NCBI GenBank assembly: GCA_007116095.1 | Contig: SKJD01000063.1 | Coordinates: 1-7,290 of the forward strand | Origin: Candidatus Hydrogenedentota bacterium | GTDB lineage: Bacteria; Hydrogenedentota; Hydrogenedentia; Hydrogenedentales; SCBR16-9 | Reading direction: 5' to 3' | DNA: 7,290 bases | Shown here: positions 1 through 6,054 of the stretch, piece after piece | Layout: the number at the start of each line of letters is the position of its first letter | How positions within the stretch are numbered: position 1 is the stretch's first letter | Position numbers and translations under genes: made by a program | The notes under the pieces: generated by a model | What the model was told of the DNA's origin: nothing | Seen by the model: the letters and a program-made list of their open reading frames with translations, nothing else | Databases searched by the model: none

Positions 1-520
1 CATCATGCTGACCCGCTACCTGGCGCAGCCCGATCGTCTGGTGATGATGGACCGCTGGCTGATGGGCGGGGTTGATGTATTGGGCTATGGACCCGTCATG
101 AATCTGTTGATCGGGGTGACGCCTTGCATTGTGCTATTATGGATGCAGGCGGACAAATACGACCAGTTCGGATTCGGCGCCGAAATGGCCGCGGGCCGGG
201 GGGTCAACGTGTCGCGCCTGCAACTCGTCACCTTTTTCTTGGGTTCCCTCATGGTGGCGGTGATTGTCTCCGAGGTCGGCCCCATCGGATTCATCGGACT
301 CATCGTGCCACACGCCGTACGCACCGTAACCGGGGCCCGACACCGATTGCTCATGCCGATGAGTCTGGCAACGGGTGGCGCTTTCTTGTGTTTCTGCGAC
401 ATCCTGGCGCGCCAGATGTTGCCGGGGGAAACGCCGATTGGCATTGTCACCACCCTGATCGGCGCGCCGTTTTTCCTGTACCTGCTCATGCGGCGCCGTT
501 TTACCGACTGGGAAACCTGA
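1..520 (+). CDS. FecCD/BtuC-family metal-chelate ABC transporter permease (5' end outside window)
   Basis: This is the C-terminal part of an inner-membrane permease that, in its family, imports iron-siderophore, haem or cobalamin with a periplasmic binding protein and an ATPase. The frame is open from the left edge, so the Met codon at position 5 is probably internal. About 172 residues are visible, roughly half of the usual 320-350. Counting from that Met, the family hallmark GPIGFIGLIVPH is at residues 92-103, the region that contacts the ATPase, and TLIGAPFFLYLL at 150-161 forms the last membrane helix, followed by a basic RRR tail. Hydrophobic stretches near residues 33-47, 72-89, 114-133 and 145-162 fit the late helices. 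An RWLMG motif near residue 17 is also typical. The substrate cannot be told from this fragment. The partner genes should lie to the left, because the next gene to the right is unrelated. Confidence 0.9.
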   Translation, partial: IMLTRYLAQPDRLVMMDRWLMGGVDVLGYGPVMNLLIGVTPCIVLLWMQADKYDQFGFGAEMAAGRGVNVSRLQLVTFFLGSLMVAVIVSEVGPIGFIGLIVPHAVRTVTGARHRLLMPMSLATGGAFLCFCDILARQMLPGETPIGIVTTLIGAPFFLYLLMRRRFTDWET

Positions 521-553
521 GCCCGCGAAACCACAACCGGATGGAATGTAGCT

Positions 554-1807
554 GTGCGATTTGAATTTTTTGTCGCTGCTCGCTATTTGCGGGGCAAGCG
601 GAAGAACCGTTTTGTCAGCCTGATCACCGTCATTTCCGTGGCGGGGGTGAGTGTCGGGGTGATTGCACTCATCGTGGTAATGAGCGTCATGACTGGCTTC
701 GACATTGCCCTGCGAGAGACGATTATCGGCAACCGCGCCCACCTCACGGTGTTGTCTCCGGGCGGACGCCCCATGCTCGACCCGGAGCGGGTCATGGCGG
801 ATGTGGAGGCGTTGTCGGATCGTGTGGTCGCCACGGCGCCCATTATCCAGTCCGAAGCGCTGCTCAAGCGGGGCGAACGCACCAACGGCGCTTTCCTGGT
901 CGGGGTCGATCCGGCGCGGGAAACGGATGTGACCGATCTCGCCACCAACCTGAGCAGCGAAGGCGGGCGCAGCTTCGGACATGGAGACCTGCCGGGCTAT
1001 AAAGAGATTGTGCTTGGGTACCGGTTGGCGCAGTCGCTGGGCGTTGGCGTGGGCAGCGAGATTGAGGTCATCACCGCCCGGCCCACCGTCCGCACCTTCG
1101 GCATGAGCGGCGCCGGGCGCATCTGGCTGCGGGTTAGTGGCTTATCCCAAGCGCGTATGTCGGACTTCGACAACCTCTACGCCTTTGTCGACCTCGAAAC
1201 CGCGCAAATGCTGACCGGAAAAGAGGGCGTGGACGGCATACACGTCAAACTCACTGATCCCATGCTAGCCGAGCAGGTGGCCCGGAAAATAGAACACGAA
1301 TTACCCTATTTCGCCGTGACCTGGTACGAGAGTCAGGAGGCTTTCTTTGGCGCGCTTGAGCAAGAAAAGGCGGCGATGTTCATCATCCTGGTCTTTATCA
1401 TCGTCGTCGCCGCATTTAACATCACCAGCACATTGATCATGATCGTGATGGAGAAACGACGGGACATCGGCATCCTCCGAACCCTCGGCGTAGGCAGCGC
1501 CTCCATCCTGCTCCTCTTCATGCTCGAAGGGCTGATGATCGGCATCAGCGGCACCCTGATCGGCCTGGTGCTCGGCGTGATTCTTGCCTACAATATCACA
1601 CCCGTAGCCGAGTTTATCGCGGGACTCATGGGGGTGAACCTCTTCGACAGCAACATTTACTACTTCGACGGCATACCGGTCGCTGTAGTCTGGAGCGATA
1701 TTGGCTGGGTCACCATTGCCGCCGTGGTGCTGACCTTCCTTTCCACCCTGTACCCCGCCTGGAGCGCGGCCCGACTTAACCCAGTGGATGCATTGCGATA
1801 TGAATGA
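554..1807 (+). CDS. LolC/LolE-family lipoprotein-releasing ABC transporter permease
   Basis: The 417-residue protein has the standard length and layout of the LolC/E family, which extracts mature lipoproteins from the inner membrane for transfer to LolA. The N-terminus (ARYLRGKR...F, residues 8-20) leads into helix 1 at about 21-48. A large periplasmic domain follows (about 50-270), and then FtsX-type helices lie at about 272-299, 315-346 and 376-400. The cytoplasmic motif MEKRRDIGILRTLG (299-312) is the coupling helix that docks on the ATPase. The end, [17 protein letters not shown], is the classic family terminus. The start is a GTG at 554, chosen because homology begins there; the Shine-Dalgarno match is poor. 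The gene lies 33 bp after the permease fragment and overlaps the ATPase gene. No second permease gene is present, so the transporter may use two copies of this one (a LolF-like arrangement); that is inference. Confidence 0.93.
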   Translation: MRFEFFVAARYLRGKRKNRFVSLITVISVAGVSVGVIALIVVMSVMTGFDIALRETIIGNRAHLTVLSPGGRPMLDPERVMADVEALSDRVVATAPIIQSEALLKRGERTNGAFLVGVDPARETDVTDLATNLSSEGGRSFGHGDLPGYKEIVLGYRLAQSLGVGVGSEIEVITARPTVRTFGMSGAGRIWLRVSGLSQARMSDFDNLYAFVDLETAQMLTGKEGVDGIHVKLTDPMLAEQVARKIEHELPYFAVTWYESQEAFFGALEQEKAAMFIILVFIIVVAAFNITSTLIMIVMEKRRDIGILRTLGVGSASILLLFMLEGLMIGISGTLIGLVLGVILAYNITPVAEFIAGLMGVNLFDSNIYYFDGIPVAVVWSDIGWVTIAAVVLTFLSTLYPAWSAARLNPVDALRYE

Positions 1808-2495
1808 TTCCAAAGTCATTATGGCGTGCCGAGAGGTCGAAAAAATTTATCACGATGGTGATCGCGAGCTGTCCATCCTCACCGGAATAAATCTTGAGGT
1901 CTGTGAAGGCGAGATACTGGCCATCAGCGGGCCGTCCGGCGTAGGGAAAAGCACCCTGCTGCATATCATGGGTACGCTGGATCAGCCCACCAGCGGCGAG
2001 GTTTATTTCCAGGGCGACTTACTGACCCAAATGAGCCGCCGCCGGGTCAACCGTATCCGCAATGAGGAAATCGGCTTTGTCTTCCAGTTCTACCACCTGC
2101 TGCCTGAGTTCACGGCATTGGAAAATGTCATGATGCCAGCGCTCTGTCAGGGAGGCAAGCCAGGAGACTGCCTGGAACGGGCGGAAGAATTGTTGGCGCA
2201 AGTCGGACTACAGGAACGGATGACCCACAAGCCGGGCCAGCTCAGTGGTGGCGAACAACAGCGCGTCGCGATTGCCCGGGCCATCTTCAACAAGCCAAGC
2301 ATCGTGCTTACCGATGAACCGACCGGCAACTTGGACGAGCACACCGGCCAGGGCATCATCAACCTGCTCTGGGATTTGAATAAAACCAAGGGCATGACCA
2401 TCGTGATCATCACCCACGACGATCAACTGGCCAGCCAGGCCCACCGCTGGATTCAAATCCACGACGGCAAGGCCAGCTACCACGATCCAGCGTAG
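1788..2495 (+). CDS. lolD: LolD-family ABC ATPase of the lipoprotein-releasing complex
   Basis: This cytoplasmic ATPase powers the LolC/E permease encoded just upstream. All nucleotide-binding motifs are intact over 235 residues: Walker [10 protein letters not shown] at 48-56, Q-loop Gln100, signature LSGGEQQRV at 152-160, Walker [13 protein letters not shown] at 172-183 with Asp176 and Glu177, and H-loop His210. The sequence [12 protein letters not shown] (59-70) just after Walker A is typical of LolD/MacB-type ATPases. The reading frame overlaps the permease by 20 bp if it starts at ATG 1788, or by 8 bp if it starts at the in-frame ATG 1800. The second start removes only MHCD and gives a more usual N-terminus, so I cannot choose firmly. 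The overlap implies translational coupling in one operon. No clear terminator follows. Confidence 0.93.
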   Translation: MHCDMNDSKVIMACREVEKIYHDGDRELSILTGINLEVCEGEILAISGPSGVGKSTLLHIMGTLDQPTSGEVYFQGDLLTQMSRRRVNRIRNEEIGFVFQFYHLLPEFTALENVMMPALCQGGKPGDCLERAEELLAQVGLQERMTHKPGQLSGGEQQRVAIARAIFNKPSIVLTDEPTGNLDEHTGQGIINLLWDLNKTKGMTIVIITHDDQLASQAHRWIQIHDGKASYHDPA

Positions 2496-2570
2496 ACAAT
2501 TTCATGCTGCTCAAGGGTTATTTGAACATAATCCGGAGGGCATGAAAGTATTTCGCGATAATACTTGTGG

Positions 2571-2618
2571 ATTGTACTTGACATTGTATTTTGTCAAATG
2601 AGACAATCGCATGCGATT
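2571..2618 (+). promoter_or_regulatory. Promoter and nested inverted-repeat operator of the Rrf2 gene
   Basis: A perfect -35 box TTGACA lies at 2578-2583, with GACAAT at 2602-2607 as a 4-of-6 -10 box after an 18-bp spacer. Superimposed on it are TTGACA-N8-TGTCAA (2578-2583/2592-2597) and TTGTC-N6-GACAA (2591-2595/2602-2606). A direct repeat of ATTGTA occurs at 2571 and 2583. A separate perfect 14-bp palindrome, AATCGCATGCGATT, lies at 2605-2618, just before the ribosome-binding site. Rrf2-family proteins commonly repress their own promoters, so these repeats are good operator candidates. The repeats are seen directly; binding is inferred. Confidence 0.6.
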
Positions 2619-2624
2619 AGGAGG
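2619..2624 (+). promoter_or_regulatory. Strong Shine-Dalgarno of the Rrf2 gene
   Basis: AGGAGG stands 5 nt before ATG 2630. It decides the start of the Rrf2 gene over a competing longer frame from 2611 and agrees with the conserved Rrf2 N-terminus (MISKTALHALHAV). Confidence 0.85.
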
Positions 2625-2629
2625 TTACG

Positions 2630-3067
2630 ATGATTTCAAAGACAGCCTTGCATGCTTTGCACGCCGTGTTGGAGTTGGCGCAATCCGAAGAACCCTTTGT
2701 GGGGTCGGCGCAGATTGCGGCGAAAATCGGCGCGCCACAGAATTACCTGGGCAAGCTACTGCAGAATCTGGCGCGGGAGGGCCTGGTGCACTCCCAGAAA
2801 GGGCAAGGGGGTGGATTCAGCCTGACCCGTGCGCCCAAGGATATTACTGTGCTGGATGTGGTGGAATCAATCGACCACGTGAGCCGCTGGGAAGGCTGCT
2901 TTATGGGACGGGAGAGCTGCTCGGCGAAGAATCCCTGTCCGATGCACCATCGCTGGGTAGCGGTACGGAACGCTTATCTGGAAATGCTCCGCAAGACGAC
3001 CATAGAGGATATTGCGTTCAGCAAAGAGTCCAAAAAGTCTCTGGAGGCATTAAGCAATCCTCTATGA
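2630..3067 (+). CDS. Rrf2-family Fe-S cluster transcriptional regulator (NsrR/IscR-like)
   Basis: The 145-residue protein has the usual Rrf2 length. Residues 1-65 form the winged helix-turn-helix: ISKTALHALHAVLEL, then SAQIAAKIGAPQNYLGKLLQNLAREGLVHSQKGQGGGFSL, whose RGxxGGF-like wing is typical. A DVVESIDH segment (76-83) follows, then three cysteines, Cys90, Cys97 and Cys103, spaced C-X6-C-X5-C, with His106 and His107 close by. In IscR and NsrR three such cysteines hold a [2Fe-2S] or [4Fe-4S] cluster that senses Fe-S status or nitric oxide. The spacing here is one residue longer between the first two than in IscR. The next intact gene encodes an Fe-S-repair protein of the type controlled by NsrR, so an NO-sensing role is the best inference. 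An IscR-like role is possible, but no isc or suf genes are in view. It probably autoregulates through the repeats in its promoter. Confidence 0.9.
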   Translation: MISKTALHALHAVLELAQSEEPFVGSAQIAAKIGAPQNYLGKLLQNLAREGLVHSQKGQGGGFSLTRAPKDITVLDVVESIDHVSRWEGCFMGRESCSAKNPCPMHHRWVAVRNAYLEMLRKTTIEDIAFSKESKKSLEALSNPL

Positions 3068-3158
3068 GCCCGTGTGCAGCCCGGCCGGGCGGAAAGTGAA
3101 AAGCTTGCATCACATAATAAGATATCTACATGCTATTCGTTTATTAGAAGTTCACAAC

Positions 3159-3309
3159 ATGAGCATACGGGCCCAAACTCCCTGCTTCCTTGGCTGACAC
3201 AATCTATCGCCCATTTTTTAAGGCCGGCATCTTCACGGCGCTCACCCTCGGCGCAGAGTGGGGCGCCATCCTGCTGCTGCGCATCACAATGCATGGTAAC
3301 GGGCACTGA
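3159..3309 (+). pseudogene. Possible remnant of an NnrS-like membrane protein (N-terminal ~37 codons)
   Basis: The frame ending at TGA 3307-3309 reads, from TTG 3190, 39 residues: ADTIYRPFFKAGIFTALTLG and then AEWGAILLLRITMHGNGH. The YRPFFKAGI entry followed by one hydrophobic helix with a Gly-Ala-x-Trp-Gly turn looks like the start of an NnrS-type haem/copper membrane protein, a family linked to NO stress. That assignment is pattern recognition, not a search result. The coding ends abruptly after the first helix, where such proteins continue for hundreds of residues. There is no good ribosome-binding site at TTG 3190. An ATG at 3159 opens a 12-codon frame (MSIRAQTPCFLG) that would join it after a one-base shift, so a frameshift plus 3' deletion is possible. 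It could instead be an intact small membrane protein. Confidence 0.35.
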
Positions 3310-3449
3310 AGCGTGTTAAGTACTACCGCTAATCCACACATTTGAATCCCATGACAACCTAAGCCCTCAATGCCGGGCGGCGGGGCAAGACCCAGTAACG
3401 TTCCCCCGTTCTTTTGCGTCGCCGCCCGTGACGCCATACCCAATTTATC

Positions 3450-3485
3450 GGCCTACTGTACATAGGCCAAGCGCCTACCAAGGCG
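3450..3485 (+). promoter_or_regulatory. Paired hairpins in the leader of the RIC gene
   Basis: GGCCTA-N7-TAGGCC (3450-3455/3463-3468) has a TGTACA palindrome in its loop. CGCCT-ACCA-AGGCG (3472-3476/3481-3485) follows at once, ending just before the ribosome-binding site. They could be an operator or an mRNA structure affecting translation. No function is shown. Confidence 0.35.
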
Positions 3486-3501
3486 AGAAAGGACCCACGC
3501 C

Positions 3502-4239
3502 ATGACAACCACAACTGCTATCCCATACGCGGCCGACCTTGAGAAGACGGTGTCGCAATACGTGTTGGAACACCCGGAGCTGACCCGGGTCTTTGAAACC
3601 CTGGGGATCGATTACTGCTGCGGCGGCAAGAAGCCGATCGGTGAGCTCTTTGAGAAAAAGGGCCTGGATGCGGCCACGTTTGTCCAGGTGCTGCCCTTCA
3701 TGCTGCGCAACGGGCAGGAGCAAGTCGCCGATCCGGGAGCGCTGAGTCTGGACGCTCTGATTGAGAACATCGTCCATACCCACCACGCCTATCTGCGACA
3801 AGAACTGCCCCGGATAAACGCCCTGGTGGAGAAAGTAGCCGCCGTGCATGGCAAACAGGAAACGCGTCTGCTGGCGCTACACTCGGTCATTCAGCAGTTC
3901 ACCGACGAGATCAACGCCCACGCCGCCAAGGAAGAACATGTTCTCTTTCCAGCCATCAATCAGTTGCTCCAGGCCCAGGAACCGCCGCGTTTCCCCTTCG
4001 GTACGCTCGCGAATCCCATCCAGGCAATGGAGATGGAGCACGATCAGGCCGGCGGCGGCCTGGAGGAAATGCGCGCCCTGACCGACGGCTTCACCCCACC
4101 GGAATGGGCCTGCAACACCTTCCGCGCCCTTTATGATGCGCTGGGGACCCTGGAAAAGGACATGCACATTCATATCCACAAGGAGATCAATATCCTCTTT
4201 CCCCGCGCCCTGGAGCTGGAACAAAAGTTGGCCTCCTGA
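3502..4239 (+). CDS. RIC/YtfE/ScdA-family di-iron protein for repair of Fe-S clusters
   Basis: RIC proteins are cytoplasmic hemerythrin-like di-iron proteins that help restore Fe-S clusters after nitric oxide or oxidative damage. The 245-residue protein has both expected parts. An N-terminal ScdA_N (DUF542) domain spans about residues 10-66 with the signature YCCGG (Cys39, Cys40). A hemerythrin-like four-helix domain spans about 85-240. By the family pattern the iron ligands should be His95 (or 94), His116, His140 and Glu144 in HAAKEEHVLFP, His180 in MEMEHDQAG, and His224 and Glu228 in HIHKEINILFP. All seem present, so the protein should be functional. ATG 3502 is preceded by AAAGGA at 3488-3493 with an 8-nt gap. 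Its position after an Rrf2 regulator supports NO- or Fe-S-responsive control. A strong terminator follows 41 bp after the stop. Confidence 0.92.
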   Translation: MTTTTAIPYAADLEKTVSQYVLEHPELTRVFETLGIDYCCGGKKPIGELFEKKGLDAATFVQVLPFMLRNGQEQVADPGALSLDALIENIVHTHHAYLRQELPRINALVEKVAAVHGKQETRLLALHSVIQQFTDEINAHAAKEEHVLFPAINQLLQAQEPPRFPFGTLANPIQAMEMEHDQAGGGLEEMRALTDGFTPPEWACNTFRALYDALGTLEKDMHIHIHKEINILFPRALELEQKLAS

Positions 4240-4243
4240 GCCA

Positions 4244-4330
4244 GCCAGCCGCCTGACAAGGCCGCCTCCCCCCCCCCCACATCCCCGGACGGCCCCCCCG
4301 TAAGACGCCCGTCCGGGGATTGTCTTTTTG
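4244..4330 (+). repeat. Dispersed terminator-bearing intergenic element, copy 1
   Basis: This element begins with the 19-nt word GCCAGCCGCCTGACAAGGC (4244-4262), which contains a small GCCT-GACA-AGGC hairpin. It continues through a variable C-rich stretch to ACATCCCCGGAC...GTCCGGGGATTGT and a T-run. The same order of parts, with the same 19-nt word, recurs 1.73 kb downstream at 5975-6054. The variable part here contains an 11-C run (4268-4278) and a 7-C run (4293-4299). Confidence 0.8.
4281..4329 (+). terminator. Rho-independent terminator after the RIC gene
   Basis: ATCCCCGGACGG (4281-4292) pairs perfectly with CCGTCCGGGGAT (4309-4320), giving a 12-bp GC-rich stem with a 16-nt loop. TGTCTTTTT follows. 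It should end transcription of the RIC gene. Confidence 0.88.
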
Positions 4331-4385
4331 GGGTAATACCGCCGTTGTATTTTTGTCGACGTTGGCAAAACGGTAGCGTCATAAA

Positions 4386-4413
4386 AAATTGCTTCGGCAA
4401 TTTGTGCTATATT
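4386..4413 (+). promoter_or_regulatory. UUCG hairpin and extended -10 promoter before the DUF4832-like gene
   Basis: AAATTGC-TTCG-GCAATTT (4386-4403) is a perfect 7-bp stem closed by a C(UUCG)G tetraloop, the most stable RNA loop class. On the minus strand it is followed by a T-run, so it could act as a terminator in that direction. Immediately after it, TGCTATATT (4405-4413) is an extended -10 box (TATATT, 5 of 6), lying 37 bp before the start codon. No good -35 box is seen, which is usual for extended -10 promoters. The promoter call is inference. Confidence 0.45.
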
Positions 4414-4450
4414 GATTTCCTGGTGAAAAACAAAAAAAAGGTGAAACGAA

Positions 4451-5926
4451 ATGGCAAAAATTATGAGCATGATGCTGTGTATGTGGCTGGGAGCGGCCGC
4501 CATGGGGAACGGGGAAGAAGCGGAACGGATCACGGTGCACCCGGTGGACACGGGGGAAGCCCTGGTCAATCCGTCCATGGGCTGGACCATGCACTACTAC
4601 TCGAACGTTCCAAGTAATTACGGATGGGATCTGGAGCCCTCGGACACGCTGGACGACTTCCCCGGTTTATCCGTGGTCTATCTGCGCATCCCATGGAGCT
4701 ATATTGAACAGGAAGAGGGGGTCTTTACCTGGAGCGTCCTCGACACCCCGGCGCAACGTTGGATTGAGAAAGGCAAACAGGTCGCCTTCCGTATCTCCTG
4801 CTCGGAGTCCTGGATGGAATGGGCCACGCCCAAATGGGTCTATGAAGCCGGGGCGAATGGCCTGCGCTTTAGTCCGGGGCAACGCATCCAGGAAGACGGC
4901 GTCTTTTGGGAACCTAAATTTGACGATGAAATTTTTCTGGAGAAACTCGAAGGGTTTCTGGCGGCTATGGGAGAACGCTACGATGGCAACCCCAATGTCG
5001 CCTTTATCGATATCGGCTCCTATGGCGTATGGGGTGAAGGGCACACCCTCGCAAGCACCGGGGTAGAATATCCGAATGAAGTGATAAAGAAGCATATCGA
5101 CCTGCATGTGAAGTATTTTCCAAACACCCAGTTGGCGATCAGCGATGATGTGGCCGGGCATGATGCGGATTTGGTGCACCATGAGCTCACGGACTACGCC
5201 CGCTCGCAAGGGGTCACCCTGCGAGACGACAGTATCATGGTGCAACCCCCGCCGCGTTCCTGGTATCACGACGAAATGGCGCGTCTCTTTGCGCCCCATT
5301 TTCCGGTTATCCTGGAGCATGAACACTATGGGGGCTCCAAGGGCCGGGGCGCTTGGGGCGACGGTTCGCTGCTGTTGCAGGCCGTGGAAGACTACCGCGC
5401 CAGCTATCTGGCCATCCACTGGTGGCCGCGCGTTTTCCTGGAAGAGAATCGTGAGATTATCGACCAGATTAATCGGCGGATGGGCTACCGGCTGCAATTG
5501 CAGGAAGCGTCCTGGCCTGAAAGCGTAGCCCTGGGACAGCCTTTCGAAATCACCAGCAAATGGACAAACGCCGGCGTCGCGCCCTGCTACCCAGGCGGCT
5601 TTGTCACCTATACATTGAAAGATGACCAGGGGGGACTTGTCGCCGTGTTGGTGGATGAATCCCACGATGTACGCAACCTCGAAACGGCGCCGCCCGGAGA
5701 AGTCGAAGCATTGCCATTCCAAGGCGCCTTCACCATCGCGCGTGAAGTGGCGGGAGCAAATCAAGCCGTGCGCCACGCGCCCAACACGCAACCCGGTCTC
5801 TATACACTATACGTTTCCGTGGGCCAAAGAGATGGTACGCCGGTCTTCAAGCTGCCCCTCGCCGACGAGGACGGACACAAGCGTTACCGCCTGGGTGAAA
5901 TCGAACTGACCGAAGATCCCGAGTAA
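4451..5926 (+). CDS. Secreted DUF4832-like, TIM-barrel glycosidase-type protein
   Basis: The 491-residue protein starts with a short signal peptide (MAKIMSMMLCMWLGAAAMG), so it is probably exported. NPSMGW at 40-45 is the usual opening of DUF4832/glycosidase-like proteins. A (beta/alpha)8-type domain follows to about 340, with SVVYLRIPWSYIEQEEGVFTW (74-94), IDIGSYGVWGEGH (186-198) and VILEHEHYGG (286-295). From about 345 to 487 a beta-sandwich follows with WTNAGVAPCYPGG and YTLYVSVGQRDG, typical of the DUF4832 part. By analogy with clan GH-A enzymes, Glu196 and Glu289 or Glu291 may be the catalytic pair; this is inference and the substrate is unknown. ATG 4451 follows AAAGGTG (4437-4443) by 7 nt. 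The gene has its own promoter candidate and lies between two copies of a terminator repeat, so it is a single-gene transcription unit. Confidence 0.75.
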   Translation: MAKIMSMMLCMWLGAAAMGNGEEAERITVHPVDTGEALVNPSMGWTMHYYSNVPSNYGWDLEPSDTLDDFPGLSVVYLRIPWSYIEQEEGVFTWSVLDTPAQRWIEKGKQVAFRISCSESWMEWATPKWVYEAGANGLRFSPGQRIQEDGVFWEPKFDDEIFLEKLEGFLAAMGERYDGNPNVAFIDIGSYGVWGEGHTLASTGVEYPNEVIKKHIDLHVKYFPNTQLAISDDVAGHDADLVHHELTDYARSQGVTLRDDSIMVQPPPRSWYHDEMARLFAPHFPVILEHEHYGGSKGRGAWGDGSLLLQAVEDYRASYLAIHWWPRVFLEENREIIDQINRRMGYRLQLQEASWPESVALGQPFEITSKWTNAGVAPCYPGGFVTYTLKDDQGGLVAVLVDESHDVRNLETAPPGEVEALPFQGAFTIAREVAGANQAVRHAPNTQPGLYTLYVSVGQRDGTPVFKLPLADEDGHKRYRLGEIELTEDPE

Positions 5927-5974
5927 ACTTCGGATAGAGATAGCTTTCTTCCGTTTACTGGATTTGGAAGCCCG

Positions 5975-6054
5975 GCCAGCCGCCTGACAAGGCTGCCGCA
6001 GCTTAAACATCCCCGGACAGCGTCCCCACGGTCGCTCGTCCGGGGATTGTTTTT
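5975..6054 (+). repeat. Dispersed terminator-bearing intergenic element, copy 2
   Basis: The 19-nt word GCCAGCCGCCTGACAAGGC (5975-5993) is identical to the one at 4244. It is followed by a variable stretch and then ACATCCCCGGAC...GTCCGGGGATTGT with a T-run, as in copy 1. The terminator loop and the middle stretch differ, but the stem arms and spacing are kept. The two copies are in direct orientation and bracket the DUF4832-like gene. Confidence 0.8.

Larger units (their letters stand above)
3068..3501 (+). other. 434-bp gap between the Rrf2 and RIC genes
   Basis: No intact gene is convincing here. From left to right it holds a perfect 12-bp GC palindrome, GCCCGGCCGGGC (3079-3090), without a T-tract; an A/T-rich stretch (3105-3150) with TAATAA-N20-TTATTA (3115-3120/3141-3146) that could be promoter DNA; the membrane-protein remnant listed separately (about 3159-3309); a long-range inverted repeat CGGGCGGCG/CGCCGCCCG (3374-3382/3420-3428); and two short hairpins before the RIC start. 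The length of the gap and the remnant suggest a gene was lost here. Confidence 0.5.

Noticed and set aside
137..982. 281-codon minus-strand frame across the permease and LolC/E start
   Set aside because: It is His/Arg/Asp-rich shadow sequence antisense to two clear membrane-protein genes.
2542..2601. 19-codon frame starting MKVFRDNT with GGAGGG just before it
   Set aside because: The ribosome-binding site is only about 2 nt from the ATG, and the frame lies over the promoter of the Rrf2 gene, so it would not be transcribed from that promoter.
3079..3090. GCCCGGCCGGGC palindrome after the Rrf2 stop as a terminator
   Set aside because: It is a perfect palindrome with no loop and no following T-run, so intrinsic termination is unlikely.
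2611..3099. 162-codon frame overlapping the Rrf2 gene
   Set aside because: It is the wrong frame of the Rrf2 coding sequence; the strong ribosome-binding site and homology favour the start at 2630.
3074..3319. 81-codon plus-strand open frame after the Rrf2 gene
   Set aside because: Its product is Ser/Cys/Arg-rich with no recognisable motif and no ribosome-binding site; the overlapping frame ending at 3309 looks more protein-like.
3204..3443. 79-codon minus-strand open frame in the same gap
   Set aside because: No family resemblance, no Shine-Dalgarno, and it runs across inverted repeats; it is probably chance in GC-rich DNA.
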